Source of the DNA: CAYQJL01 sp964573295
Lineage (GTDB): Bacteria; Eisenbacteria; RBG-16-71-46; CAIMUX01; WJJG01
Reading direction: 5' to 3'
DNA length: 64,000 bases
NCBI GenBank assembly: GCA_964573295.1
Contig: CAZNJE010000004.1
Span: forward strand, 91,356 to 155,355
Position numbers and translations under genes: made by a program. Shown here in pieces: positions 9,080 through 16,719 of this stretch (the first letter of the stretch is position 1; each line of letters starts with the position of its first letter). The notes below the pieces were generated by a model. The model saw nothing but the letters and a program-made list of their open reading frames with translations. It made no database searches and was not told the origin of the DNA.

Positions 9080-9856
9080 ATGCGACTCGGCAAACTCCGC
9101 AGATGGTCTTTGGGTGGGGTACTCATCCTTCTCGTGGGATTCGGCCTTCTGGTGCAGACGGCCGTTGCCCAGGAAGCGGCGGATCCGGCGGCGACCACCG
9201 AAGAGGCCGCGGGAGACGATATCGTCCGTAGTGAGCGGCAGAGCGGAGCCCTGGAGCTCTTCAACAAGGGTGGAAACTTCATGTGGCCGCTCTTGTTCCT
9301 CGCCGTGCTGGGCCTGGCGGTCATCCTCGAGCGCCTCTTCTCCCTCCAGCGGGCTCACACGAACACGCGCGATCTGATGGCCTCGATCGTCTCGGCGCTC
9401 AAGGAGCCCGACGGCGTGGAGAAGGCCAAGAACATCTGCATGCGCACCCGCGGCCCGATCGCGGCCATTCTGCACGCTGGACTCTCGAAGGTGCCCAAGG
9501 GACCGGCCGCGGTGGAGAAGGCCATCGAAGATTCGGGTCACATCGAGATGGCCTTCCTGCAGCGTGGACTTCCGGTGCTCTCGACGGTTGCCAACATCGC
9601 CCCGCTGCTGGGCTTCCTTGGGACCGTCTCCGGAATGATCAACGCCTTCGAGGCCATCGCGGCGGCCGAGCAGGTCAGCGCCAAGGTTGTGGCCAGTGGT
9701 ATTTCCGAGGCACTGATCACGACTATGTCGGGTCTGGTGATCGCGATCCCGGCCCAGGCGATGTACAACTACTTCATGTCCCGGATCGATCGGTTCGTGC
9801 TCGAGATGGAGGAAACCTCCGTCGAGCTGCTCGACGTTCTGACCGAGCAAAGCTAA
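9080..9856 (+). CDS. exbB: MotA/TolQ/ExbB proton channel subunit
   Basis: 258 aa. An N-terminal signal-like segment (residues ~10-30, ending TAVAQ) precedes a short acidic linker. The ExbB core has three TM helices: FMWPLLFLAVLGLAVILERLF (~63), VANIAPLLGFLGTVSGMINAF (~170) and ALITTMSGLVIAIPAQAMYN (~215). GTVSGMI and the Thr-rich third helix are the conserved proton-pathway region. With ExbD and TonB it converts proton motive force into energy for outer-membrane transport. Signal-bearing ExbB forms are common in FCB and delta groups. ATG 9080 was preferred over upstream in-frame codons because it is preceded by a purine-rich GGGAGAAAGGG. First gene of a four-gene operon. Confidence 0.93.
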   Translation: MRLGKLRRWSLGGVLILLVGFGLLVQTAVAQEAADPAATTEEAAGDDIVRSERQSGALELFNKGGNFMWPLLFLAVLGLAVILERLFSLQRAHTNTRDLMASIVSALKEPDGVEKAKNICMRTRGPIAAILHAGLSKVPKGPAAVEKAIEDSGHIEMAFLQRGLPVLSTVANIAPLLGFLGTVSGMINAFEAIAAAEQVSAKVVASGISEALITTMSGLVIAIPAQAMYNYFMSRIDRFVLEMEETSVELLDVLTEQS

Positions 9857-9904
9857 CGCCAGCCGGGGCGCGCACGCCGCGTTCCGGTGGGAGAGGGAAG
9901 CATC

Positions 9905-10312
9905 ATGGCGAAACTGAAGCGGCCCAACATGACGCCGCCGGAGATCAGCCAGGCGTCCACGGCGGACATCGCCTTCCTGCTCCTGATCTTCTTCATTTCG
10001 ACGACCGTCTTCGAGACCGAATTCGGCATGCAGGTCGTACTGCCCGGACTGGGAGGGCAGCCGATGAAGGTGAAGCGCGAGAACGTCCTGACGCTGCGGG
10101 CGACCGCCGAGGGGTCGGTGTTCATGGACGATGCCCCGGTGGCGTTGCCCAATGTCCGCAATCTCGTCGCGGCCGAGCTCGAAGCGAATCCAGAGCTGAC
10201 GATTTCGATCGAGACCGACGGCAATGCGGCCTACGAGCGGATGATCGACGTGCTCGACGAGGTGAAGGCCGCCAACGCCAAGCGATTCTCGATCAAGAAG
10301 GGACGCGGGTAA
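9905..10312 (+). CDS. exbD: ExbD/TolR family protein (first copy)
   Basis: 135 aa. One N-terminal TM helix (STADIAFLLLIFFISTTVFE) with the conserved Asp21 at its start, then a periplasmic ExbD domain ending VKAANAKRFSIKKGRG. Stator partner of ExbB and TonB. GAGAGGGAAG precedes ATG 9905. It is followed by a second, divergent exbD, an arrangement common in Bacteroidetes-type Ton systems. Confidence 0.92.
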   Translation: MAKLKRPNMTPPEISQASTADIAFLLLIFFISTTVFETEFGMQVVLPGLGGQPMKVKRENVLTLRATAEGSVFMDDAPVALPNVRNLVAAELEANPELTISIETDGNAAYERMIDVLDEVKAANAKRFSIKKGRG

Positions 10313-10343
10313 GCGTTCCGGCCTGACCGCGCTGCTGGCGGCC

Positions 10344-10398
10344 GGGAAGCGGAGGCTGGGAAGCGGAGGCTGGGAAGCGGAGGCTGGGAAGCGCTACC
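10344..10398. repeat. 14-bp tandem repeat array, ~3.9 copies
   Basis: GGGAAGCGGAGGCT repeats at 10344, 10358 and 10372, with a partial copy at 10386. It lies between the two exbD genes, 31 bp after the first stop codon. Confidence 0.88.
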
Positions 10399-10468
10399 TG
10401 CAAGCCGGTCCGCCGGCCAGCCGGAAACGAGTGGATGGGTAGGCTGCAGGAAGTGAGGGACCTGAGCC

Positions 10469-10870
10469 GTGCAATTCAACAAGACGCTCAAGACCGGAGC
10501 GACAGTGCCCACCGGATCGATGGGCGACATCGTCTTTCTGCTGCTGGTCTTCTTCATGGCGACGACTATCTTCAAGCTCGAAGAAGGCTTGACGGTAACG
10601 CTGCCGCGGGCCGAGTCAGGGGTGCGGGTGCCTCGCGAGAAGGTCTCGCACATCTGGGCCGATGCGAACGGAAACATCACCGTCGATGATGTGTTCTTAC
10701 AGATAGGGCAACTCGAGCAGGTCATGGTCCAGAAGGTCCGCGAGAACCCGCAGCTGCTCGTGGGACTGAATGTCGATGCCCAGCTGCCCTACACGTTCGT
10801 CGACGACATCTTGAAGCAGTGCCGGAAGGCCAACGCGATCAATGTGTCGTTCACGAGTGATCTCGAGTAG
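10469..10870 (+). CDS. exbD: ExbD/TolR family protein (second copy)
   Basis: 133 aa from GTG 10469 with a GGAAGTGAGGGA Shine-Dalgarno region. TM helix GDIVFLLLVFFMATTIF carries the conserved Asp20; the periplasmic domain contains VGLNVDAQLPYTFVDDIL, the usual ExbD alpha/beta segment. It is clearly divergent from the upstream ExbD (different N-terminus, VPREKVSHIWAD), so the stator may be heteromeric. Sits between exbD-1 and tonB. Confidence 0.92.
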   Translation: MQFNKTLKTGATVPTGSMGDIVFLLLVFFMATTIFKLEEGLTVTLPRAESGVRVPREKVSHIWADANGNITVDDVFLQIGQLEQVMVQKVRENPQLLVGLNVDAQLPYTFVDDILKQCRKANAINVSFTSDLE

Positions 10871-10903
10871 CCCCGGGCGTAGCGTCCGAAGGGGGTGAGA
10901 GCG

Positions 10904-11539
10904 ATGTTTGTCCCAAATTGGTATGAGACGGCCCATCAGCGTTTCAAGCGGATGTATCCGCGAATCATGTTCGTCAGCACCCTCGCCGCGGTGGCGTTGA
11001 CCGGCATGGGGATGGCATTTTCGCCGCCCTACGTGCCGAGTCCCTACCAGCTACGCGAGCGGAAGATGGAGGCGGTCGAGTTCAGCACCGAGATCTACAT
11101 TCCGCCGCCGCCCAAGGAGTTGTCGGCTCCGGATATGCCGGTCCAGGAGATCGAGGCCTCCGACGACGCCGACGCCGAAGACACGATGGCGATCACCGAC
11201 TTCAATCCGTTCGCGCCGCCGGAGATCCCCAGGGGATCCAGCACCGGTCCCGAGGAGTTCGTGGCTTTCGACTCGCCGCCGGTGTTGGTGCACTCCGAGG
11301 CGCCCGAATACCCGGACATGGCCCAGGAGGCCGAGGCCGAGGGCACGATTCAGATCGTGGTCACGATTGATGAGAACGGCCGCGTGATCGATGCCCGCAT
11401 TGCTTCGAGCACGGCGAACGAGATGCTCGAGGAGGCTGTCCTCGAGGCCGCAAGGAAGTTTCTCTTCGAGCCGGCCCGGCAGCGGGACGTCCCGGTGAAG
11501 TGCCAGATCATGATTCCATTCAATTTCTCGCTTAATTAG
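10904..11539 (+). CDS. tonB: TonB family energy transducer
   Basis: 211 aa. N-terminal TM anchor (~21-40, MFVSTLAAVALTGMGMAF), a short acidic/proline linker with PPPPKE rather than long PK/EP repeats, and a C-terminal TonB domain (~130-211): EYPDMAQEAEAEGTIQIVVT, ARKFLFEPARQRDVPVKCQ. ATG 10904 follows AAGGGGGTGAG at a good spacing; an in-frame GTG at 10895 lies inside that site. Couples ExbB/ExbD to TonB-dependent receptors, none of which is in this window. Last gene before an intrinsic terminator. Confidence 0.92.
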   Translation: MFVPNWYETAHQRFKRMYPRIMFVSTLAAVALTGMGMAFSPPYVPSPYQLRERKMEAVEFSTEIYIPPPPKELSAPDMPVQEIEASDDADAEDTMAITDFNPFAPPEIPRGSSTGPEEFVAFDSPPVLVHSEAPEYPDMAQEAEAEGTIQIVVTIDENGRVIDARIASSTANEMLEEAVLEAARKFLFEPARQRDVPVKCQIMIPFNFSLN

Positions 11540-11570
11540 CCCCCCCGCGCGTTGGGGTGGATGGATGTCG

Positions 11571-11603
11571 CCGGCAGGTCTCCAGCGTGGACCTGCCGGT
11601 TTT
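11571..11603 (+). terminator. intrinsic terminator after tonB
   Basis: Perfect 10-bp stem CCGGCAGGTC / GACCTGCCGG with a 9-nt loop, followed by TTTT and CATT. It closes the exbB-exbD-exbD-tonB operon, 31 bp past the tonB stop. Confidence 0.85.
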
Positions 11604-11730
11604 CATTGCATGCGAAACCGGGCGAGATCAGGATCCGTAAGTTCGGGCAGTCGCGTTGTATCCGTCGCGTTGGCTGGCGGCCCCCGAGCCAGGGGGCGAT
11701 AGGGACCCCGAGATGATCAGGAGGAAGTCG

Positions 11731-13101
11731 ATGAGAATACTCGATGCACGGTGTTCGGCAGTGGTGATGAGGCTCCTCGCGGCGCTTCTCCTGGTGGCCG
11801 GCGGTGCCGATGCGCCTGGAGCAGCCGAGTCGCCTGGAGCGGCTGAGGCGAACCTCGGCGCACCGCTGTCGGTCGAGGATTGCGTCCGGATCGCGCTCGA
11901 GCAAAGCGACCAGCTGGCGCAGGCCGAGGCGAACCTGAAGAGCACCCATGGCTCGATGCGGATCTCGACGAGTGCCTATCTGCCCTCGGCGTCGCTGAGC
12001 GCCGGTTGGAGCCGGCAGTGGCCCGAGCGAACCGCGTTCATGTCGGAGTTCGGGACCGATCCGATCATCGTCAAGTATGACGGAAGCGTCGGTTTTTCGC
12101 TCCATCAGAGCCTGGTGGATCTGGCCAGCTATGCTGACATCAAGAGCAGCCGGAGGCAGTACGCGGCCAGTTCGCAAGAGTTCGAGAACACGGAAGCTGA
12201 TTTGATCGCCGCCACCAAGCAGCAGTTCTACACCTGCCTGGCGGCGATCAAGGTCGCTGATGTGGAAGAAGAAGCCGTCGAGGTCAGTCGAGAACAGCTG
12301 CGGCGGTCCGAGACGCTCTTCAGATTGGGATCGGTGGCGCGATCGGATGTGTTGCAGGCCCGGGTCAACCTGGCCGAATCCGAGCAGATCCTGATCGAGC
12401 GGCGCAATGGTGTGCGGGTGGAGCTCTCGCGGCTGGCCATGGATATGGGTCTCGACCCACGTCGGGATCTGGTGCTCGACACCACGCTCGTGGTTCCGCA
12501 GAGCGATCCGGAGGGCGAGATGGACTCCTGGATCTCGCGAGCCCTCATGACGCGGCCTGATCTGGAAGCGGCTCGTGGCCGAGTGGCGGCGGCTGAATGG
12601 GCCGAGAAGTCGGCCAAGCTGGGGCGACTCCCCTCCATATCGGCCAGCTATCGCTGGAATACGAGTGGCTCATCCGACGACCCATGGCTCGAGTTCGAGA
12701 GTGACAACCAGACCTCAACCACCTGGCGCTGGCAGCTCTCGGCCTCGATGCCGATCTTCGAGGGCTTTGCCCGGGAGGGGCAGATCGAACGGGCGGTGGG
12801 CCAGCGGCGTGCCCAGAGCGAGGCCCTTGATCGCGAGGAGAAACTCGTGGTCCTGGAGGTCAAGGATAGCTTCTTGAGCATTCAGAAAGAGCGTGAGAGT
12901 CTTCACGCGGCCGGGAGCAGTGTCCGGTTCGCCGAAGAGAACCTGCGTCTCCAGCAGGCGCTCTACGAGAGCGGCGCGGGCACGTTGCTGGAGTGGGACA
13001 ACGCAAACCTGGATTTGCGGCGTGCCCGGCTCCTGCTGATCCAGGCGCAGATCAACCTGCTGCGGGCCCACGTGCGGTTCTGGAAAGCCGTGGGACAGTA
13101 G
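11731..13101 (+). CDS. tolC: TolC-family outer membrane efflux protein
   Basis: 456 aa. ATG 11731 follows AGGAGG by six bases. Signal peptide at ~10-27 (VMRLLAALLLVAGGADA), then two OEP halves: LSVEDCVRIALEQSDQLAQAEANLK begins the first and ...EKSAKLGRLPSISASYRWN the second, each with long coiled-coil hairpins (LRRSETLFRLGSVARSDVLQARVNLAESEQ; ALYESGAGTLLEWDNANLDL). Forms the outer-membrane duct of the tripartite pump encoded by the following macA/ATPase/permease genes. Confidence 0.93.
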   Translation: MRILDARCSAVVMRLLAALLLVAGGADAPGAAESPGAAEANLGAPLSVEDCVRIALEQSDQLAQAEANLKSTHGSMRISTSAYLPSASLSAGWSRQWPERTAFMSEFGTDPIIVKYDGSVGFSLHQSLVDLASYADIKSSRRQYAASSQEFENTEADLIAATKQQFYTCLAAIKVADVEEEAVEVSREQLRRSETLFRLGSVARSDVLQARVNLAESEQILIERRNGVRVELSRLAMDMGLDPRRDLVLDTTLVVPQSDPEGEMDSWISRALMTRPDLEAARGRVAAAEWAEKSAKLGRLPSISASYRWNTSGSSDDPWLEFESDNQTSTTWRWQLSASMPIFEGFAREGQIERAVGQRRAQSEALDREEKLVVLEVKDSFLSIQKERESLHAAGSSVRFAEENLRLQQALYESGAGTLLEWDNANLDLRRARLLLIQAQINLLRAHVRFWKAVGQ

Positions 13102-13124
13102 GGAGCGTGCGGTCCCTGTCCCAC
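13090..13124 (+). terminator. stable hairpin straddling the tolC stop codon
   Basis: GTGGGACAG (13090-13098), the TAG stop as a 3-nt bulge, then GGA pairs with TCCCTGTCCCAC (13113-13124) across an 8-nt loop. That gives a 12-bp stem with the stop codon bulged out. No T-run follows, so it may be a Rho-linked or processing structure separating tolC from macA rather than a strict intrinsic terminator. Confidence 0.55.
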
Positions 13125-13208
13125 GAGTCGACTGACCGGCGATAGATTCGGGGGGCGGGGGCAGGGGCATGCCGAACCGGATCGCTGTTCGCGTGCAAGG
13201 AGGGGGGA

Positions 13209-14582
13209 ATGCGAAGGAAGCGGGTTTGGATTCCGGTGACTGTGCTCGTCATCCTCGGGCTCTTGATCGTGGGGAATTTGATGGGCCAGGGCGGCCGGGG
13301 CATCCAGGCCGACGCCGAGCCCATCGAGCGTCGCTCGATCGAGAGCTGGGTGCGGGCCCCGGGCTTGATCCAGCCCATCGTCTCGGTCGACATCAGCAGC
13401 AATGTGACGGGCCGGGTGGTGCAGCTGTACGTGGAGGAAGGGCAGCGGGTCGAGAGGGGTGATCTGCTGCTCGTTCTCGACGACACCCGCTATCAGTCGG
13501 CTGTGGACCAGTATGAGGCGCTTCTGAGCGCCGCCCGCTCCCAGCTCCGGCTGGCCGAGGCGCAGCGGGATCTGGCCGCCCAGGTGCTGGCCCGTCGCGA
13601 GGACCTTCACGCCCGGGGCTTGCTCTCTTCCGAGGAGCTAGAGACGGCCCGGGTAGACCTGCGGGTGAAGGAGGCTACCGTTGCCGCTCAGGGCGATGAG
13701 ATTGCCCGCCAGGAGGCGGCCCTCGCCGAATCCCGCCGCGACCTCGAAGAGACCCACTTCACCGCGCCCATCGGGGGCGTGATCACCTCCCTCAATCTTG
13801 AAGAGGGCGAGAACGTCCTGATCGGCACGATGAACAACCCTGGCACGGTCGTACTCACGATCGCCGACCTTTCACGAATGGAGGTCGAAGCGCGGGTCAA
13901 TGAGAGCGATGTGGTGCTGGTCTCTCAGGGGCAACCGGTACGCATCGAGGTCGACGCGAAGCGCCGGACCCCACTGGCGGGTGTCGTGACGACGGTAGGC
14001 GAGTCGGGTACACGGAGTTCGCGTGACGAGGGCGCCGAGTTCGAGGTGAACGTCACGATCACCGATCCGCCCGCCTGGCTGCGGCCGGGGATGAGCGCGG
14101 ATGTCGAGATTCTGGTCGCGACCGCCGAGGACGTGCTCACTGTTCCGATTCAGGCACTGGTGGCGCGCACCGAGAGCACGGTCTCCCGCTGGGAGCGCGG
14201 GGAAAACGGCGATGACGGCCAGGATCGTGACGGCGGCCAGGATCGTGACGACGGCCAGGATCGTGACGACGGCCAGGATCGTGACGACAGTCAGGATCGT
14301 GACGGCGGCCAGGATCGTGACGACAGTCAGGAAACTGGGGATGAGGCCGCCGTGCCGGGTGAGGATCGCAGCGAACTGGCCCCGGGGGTGTTTGTTCTGG
14401 AAGGGAACGAAGCCGGCTTCCGCCGCATCGAGACCGGCGTGCGTGGCGAGAGCTATGTAGAGGTGCTCTCGGGCGTTGAGGAAGGCGAGACCGTCCTGTC
14501 CGGCCCCTACCGGGTGCTGCGCCGTCTGCGGCACGGGGAGGTCGTGCAGGTGCGTGAGGACGACGAAGAGGCTGGCCGTTGA
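13209..14582 (+). CDS. macA: MacA/HlyD-type periplasmic adaptor with acidic repeat insert
   Basis: 457 aa. ATG 13209 follows AAGGAGGGGGG. One N-terminal TM helix (VTVLVILGLLIVGN), a lipoyl/barrel-sandwich half (VSVDISSNVTGRVVQLYVEEGQRV), a helical hairpin (~95-190), the second lipoyl half (FTAPIGGVITSLNLEEGENV) and a beta-barrel (~220-300). Between the barrel and the membrane-proximal domain a (G/S)QDRD(D/G) hexapeptide is repeated six times (~337-372), an in-frame 18-bp minisatellite. The adaptor joins TolC to the ABC transporter. The insert is unusual for MacA and should be a flexible, charged loop. Confidence 0.9.
   Translation: MRRKRVWIPVTVLVILGLLIVGNLMGQGGRGIQADAEPIERRSIESWVRAPGLIQPIVSVDISSNVTGRVVQLYVEEGQRVERGDLLLVLDDTRYQSAVDQYEALLSAARSQLRLAEAQRDLAAQVLARREDLHARGLLSSEELETARVDLRVKEATVAAQGDEIARQEAALAESRRDLEETHFTAPIGGVITSLNLEEGENVLIGTMNNPGTVVLTIADLSRMEVEARVNESDVVLVSQGQPVRIEVDAKRRTPLAGVVTTVGESGTRSSRDEGAEFEVNVTITDPPAWLRPGMSADVEILVATAEDVLTVPIQALVARTESTVSRWERGENGDDGQDRDGGQDRDDGQDRDDGQDRDDSQDRDGGQDRDDSQETGDEAAVPGEDRSELAPGVFVLEGNEAGFRRIETGVRGESYVEVLSGVEEGETVLSGPYRVLRRLRHGEVVQVREDDEEAGR
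14217..14324. repeat. in-frame 18-bp tandem repeat in macA, 6 copies
   Basis: Six exact-length 18-bp units encode GQDRDG/GQDRDD/SQDRDG hexapeptides, with a partial seventh (SQ). The period is a multiple of three and the frame is kept. Confidence 0.92.
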
Positions 14583-14670
14583 GCATTGATCGCGAGCTGG
14601 CCGTTGAGCATTGATCGCGAGCTGGCCGTTGAGCATTGATCGTGAGTTGGCGTTTGAGCATCGATCACAC
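14571..14670. repeat. 25-bp tandem repeat array spanning the macA stop codon, 4 copies
   Basis: Units start at 14571, 14596, 14621 and 14646; the first three are nearly identical and the fourth is degenerate. The macA TGA (14580-14582) is inside copy 1. The array ends exactly where the GAAGGAG Shine-Dalgarno of the next gene begins (14671). Confidence 0.93.
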
Positions 14671-14682
14671 GAAGGAGCCGTC

Positions 14683-15429
14683 GTGACGCAGCATGAGACT
14701 CTGGGAACTCCCGGGCATGAGGGCGGCGAGATTCTCATCGAACTGACCGGGGTGACCAAGACCTACCGGCAGGGCAAGCTCGCCGTCGAGGCACTAAGAG
14801 CTACCGATCTCTCGATTCACGTGGGCGAGTACATGGCCATCATGGGGCCGTCGGGCTCGGGCAAGTCGACGCTCATGAACCTGATCGGGTGCCTGGATAC
14901 GCCCACCAGCGGCACCTACCGGTTCCGCGGGCGGGACATCCGGGCGATGAATGACGACGACCTTTCGCGCCTGAGAGGACGCGAGATCGGTTTCGTCTTC
15001 CAGACCTTCAACCTCCTGGCCCGGGCCGCGGCGCTGCAGAACGTCGAGCTGCCCATGGTCTACGCGGGGGTGAGCGCCGCGGAGCGGCGGCGGCGGGCGG
15101 CGCAGGCGCTGGCCGTTGTTGGCCTCGCCGATCGCGCTGACCACCGTCCCAACGAGCTCTCCGGCGGAGAGCGCCAACGCGTGGCGATTGCGCGTGCGCT
15201 CGTCGGTGAACCCAGCCTGGTCCTGGCCGATGAGCCTACCGGCAACCTGGATACGCGCACCGGCGAGGACATCATGGCGGCTTTCGACTTGATCGCCGGG
15301 GAAGGCCGAACCGTTATCCTGGTGACGCACGAGGAGGAGATCGCCCGCCATGCGCGGCGCGTGCTGCGGCTGCGCGACGGCCGCGTGGTGTCGGACGAGG
15401 TGCCCGCCGAGGCTGTGACGCACGGCTGA
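14683..15429 (+). CDS. MacB/LolD-type ABC transporter ATP-binding protein
   Basis: 248 aa from GTG 14683, six bases after GAAGGAG. Walker A GPSGSGKST, Q-loop FVFQTFNLL, signature LSGGERQR, Walker B LVLADEPTGNLD and switch His in LVTHEEEIA are all intact. The sequence has the typical length and motifs of the stand-alone MacB/LolD/FtsE ATPase subgroup. It powers the two FtsX-like permeases encoded immediately downstream; in E. coli MacB the ATPase is fused to the permease, here it is separate. Confidence 0.93.
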   Translation: MTQHETLGTPGHEGGEILIELTGVTKTYRQGKLAVEALRATDLSIHVGEYMAIMGPSGSGKSTLMNLIGCLDTPTSGTYRFRGRDIRAMNDDDLSRLRGREIGFVFQTFNLLARAAALQNVELPMVYAGVSAAERRRRAAQALAVVGLADRADHRPNELSGGERQRVAIARALVGEPSLVLADEPTGNLDTRTGEDIMAAFDLIAGEGRTVILVTHEEEIARHARRVLRLRDGRVVSDEVPAEAVTHG

Positions 15430-15474
15430 TCGGGGTCGCCGGGGCTGTGATGTGCGGCTGGCCGGGGCAGCCGG
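15411..15474. repeat. 32-bp degenerate tandem duplication spanning the ATPase stop codon
   Basis: 15411-15442 and 15443-15474 align with about seven mismatches. The TGA stop (15427-15429) in copy 1 corresponds to TGG in copy 2. It fills most of the short gap to the permease gene. Confidence 0.75.
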
Positions 15475-15493
15475 GATCAGGAGTTTTCGAACC

Positions 15494-16717
15494 ATGCAGG
15501 TATGGGAGGCGGTCAAGAGTGCCCTGGTGGCCCTGTCCGCCAACCGATTGCGATCCCTGCTCACCGTTCTGGGAACGGTGGTCGGGGTGGTCTCGGTCGT
15601 TTCGGTGGTGGCCATCACCCAGGGCCTGAACCGGTATGTCTCCCAGGAGATGCTCTCACTGGGCTCGCACACTTTCACGATCGACAAGTTCGGTATGATC
15701 ACCAGCGAAGAGGGGTGGTACGAGGCGCTGCGGCGCAAGGATATCCGCCGCGACCACGTGGAGTACCTCGAGGAGCGCATGACGACGGCCGGTGCGATCG
15801 TGCCATCGGTAGGTACGCAGCTGGATCTGGAGTGGCGCGGACAGGAGGCCGAGGACGTGCAGGTGACCGGCCTGGCCGGTGACTATCCGGCGCTCAGCGA
15901 TGACTATGACCTTGCCTCGGGCCGCCACCTAACTCTCGAGGAAGGCCGCGGCGGTGGGCGCGTGACGGTGGTCGGCGCGGACATCGCCGAGGAACTCTTC
16001 GGCGCCGTCGATCCGGTCGGCCAGCAGGTGCGCATCGGGGGCGAGACCTTCTGGGTCGTGGGAACATTGGTCGCCCGGGGGAAGGTGCTCGGGCAGTCCC
16101 GCGACAACGTAACGCTCATCCCGCTGGCCACCTTCCAGACCCTCTTTGGACGCGGGCGCTCGCTGTCGGTCTCGATCCGCGCGGCCTCACCGGCGGTCTA
16201 CGAGACCGCCCAAGAAGAAGCCGAGCTGTTCATGAAGATCGCGCGCGGCCTGCAGCCCTGGGACGATCCGGACTTCGGCCTCCAGACCGCAGAGACCTAC
16301 TACCACTTCTACCGTCAGACGACCGGTCTCTTCTATATCGGCATGATCGGGATCGTCGGCCTGAGCCTGGTCGTCGGCGGGATCGTCATGATGAACATCA
16401 TGCTGGTGGCGGTGACCGAGCGCACCCGCGAGATCGGGATCCGTAAGGCGGTGGGCGCCCGGCGCCGTGACATTTTGATGCAATTCCTGGTCGAAGCGAT
16501 GGTCCTGGCCTTCGGGGGCGGCTTTCTGGGCGTTGTGATCGGCGGGGCGATCGCGATGGCGGTCGATACGTTCTCGCCGTTGCCGGCGCGGGTGGAGGCT
16601 TGGTCGGTCGTGGTCAGTCTCTTGCTGGCTGTCGCCGTGGGCCTCGGCGCGGGCCTGTACCCGGCGTCGCGGGCGGCGAGCCTTTCGCCGGTGCGCGCGC
16701 TGAGCTACGAGAAGTAA
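15494..16717 (+). CDS. MacB-like ABC transporter permease 1
   Basis: 407 aa. First TM helix at ~20-42 (LLTVLGTVVGVVSVVSVVAI), a ~230-residue periplasmic MacB_PCD domain, then three C-terminal FtsX-type TM helices with the signature TERTREIGIRKAVGARRRDI. ATG 15494 lies about ten bases after AGGAG. Mechanotransmission-type exporter permease, probably a heterodimer with the next gene, whose start is only 2 bp after this stop. Confidence 0.92.
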   Translation: MQVWEAVKSALVALSANRLRSLLTVLGTVVGVVSVVSVVAITQGLNRYVSQEMLSLGSHTFTIDKFGMITSEEGWYEALRRKDIRRDHVEYLEERMTTAGAIVPSVGTQLDLEWRGQEAEDVQVTGLAGDYPALSDDYDLASGRHLTLEEGRGGGRVTVVGADIAEELFGAVDPVGQQVRIGGETFWVVGTLVARGKVLGQSRDNVTLIPLATFQTLFGRGRSLSVSIRAASPAVYETAQEEAELFMKIARGLQPWDDPDFGLQTAETYYHFYRQTTGLFYIGMIGIVGLSLVVGGIVMMNIMLVAVTERTREIGIRKAVGARRRDILMQFLVEAMVLAFGGGFLGVVIGGAIAMAVDTFSPLPARVEAWSVVVSLLLAVAVGLGAGLYPASRAASLSPVRALSYEK

Positions 16718-16719
16718 GT

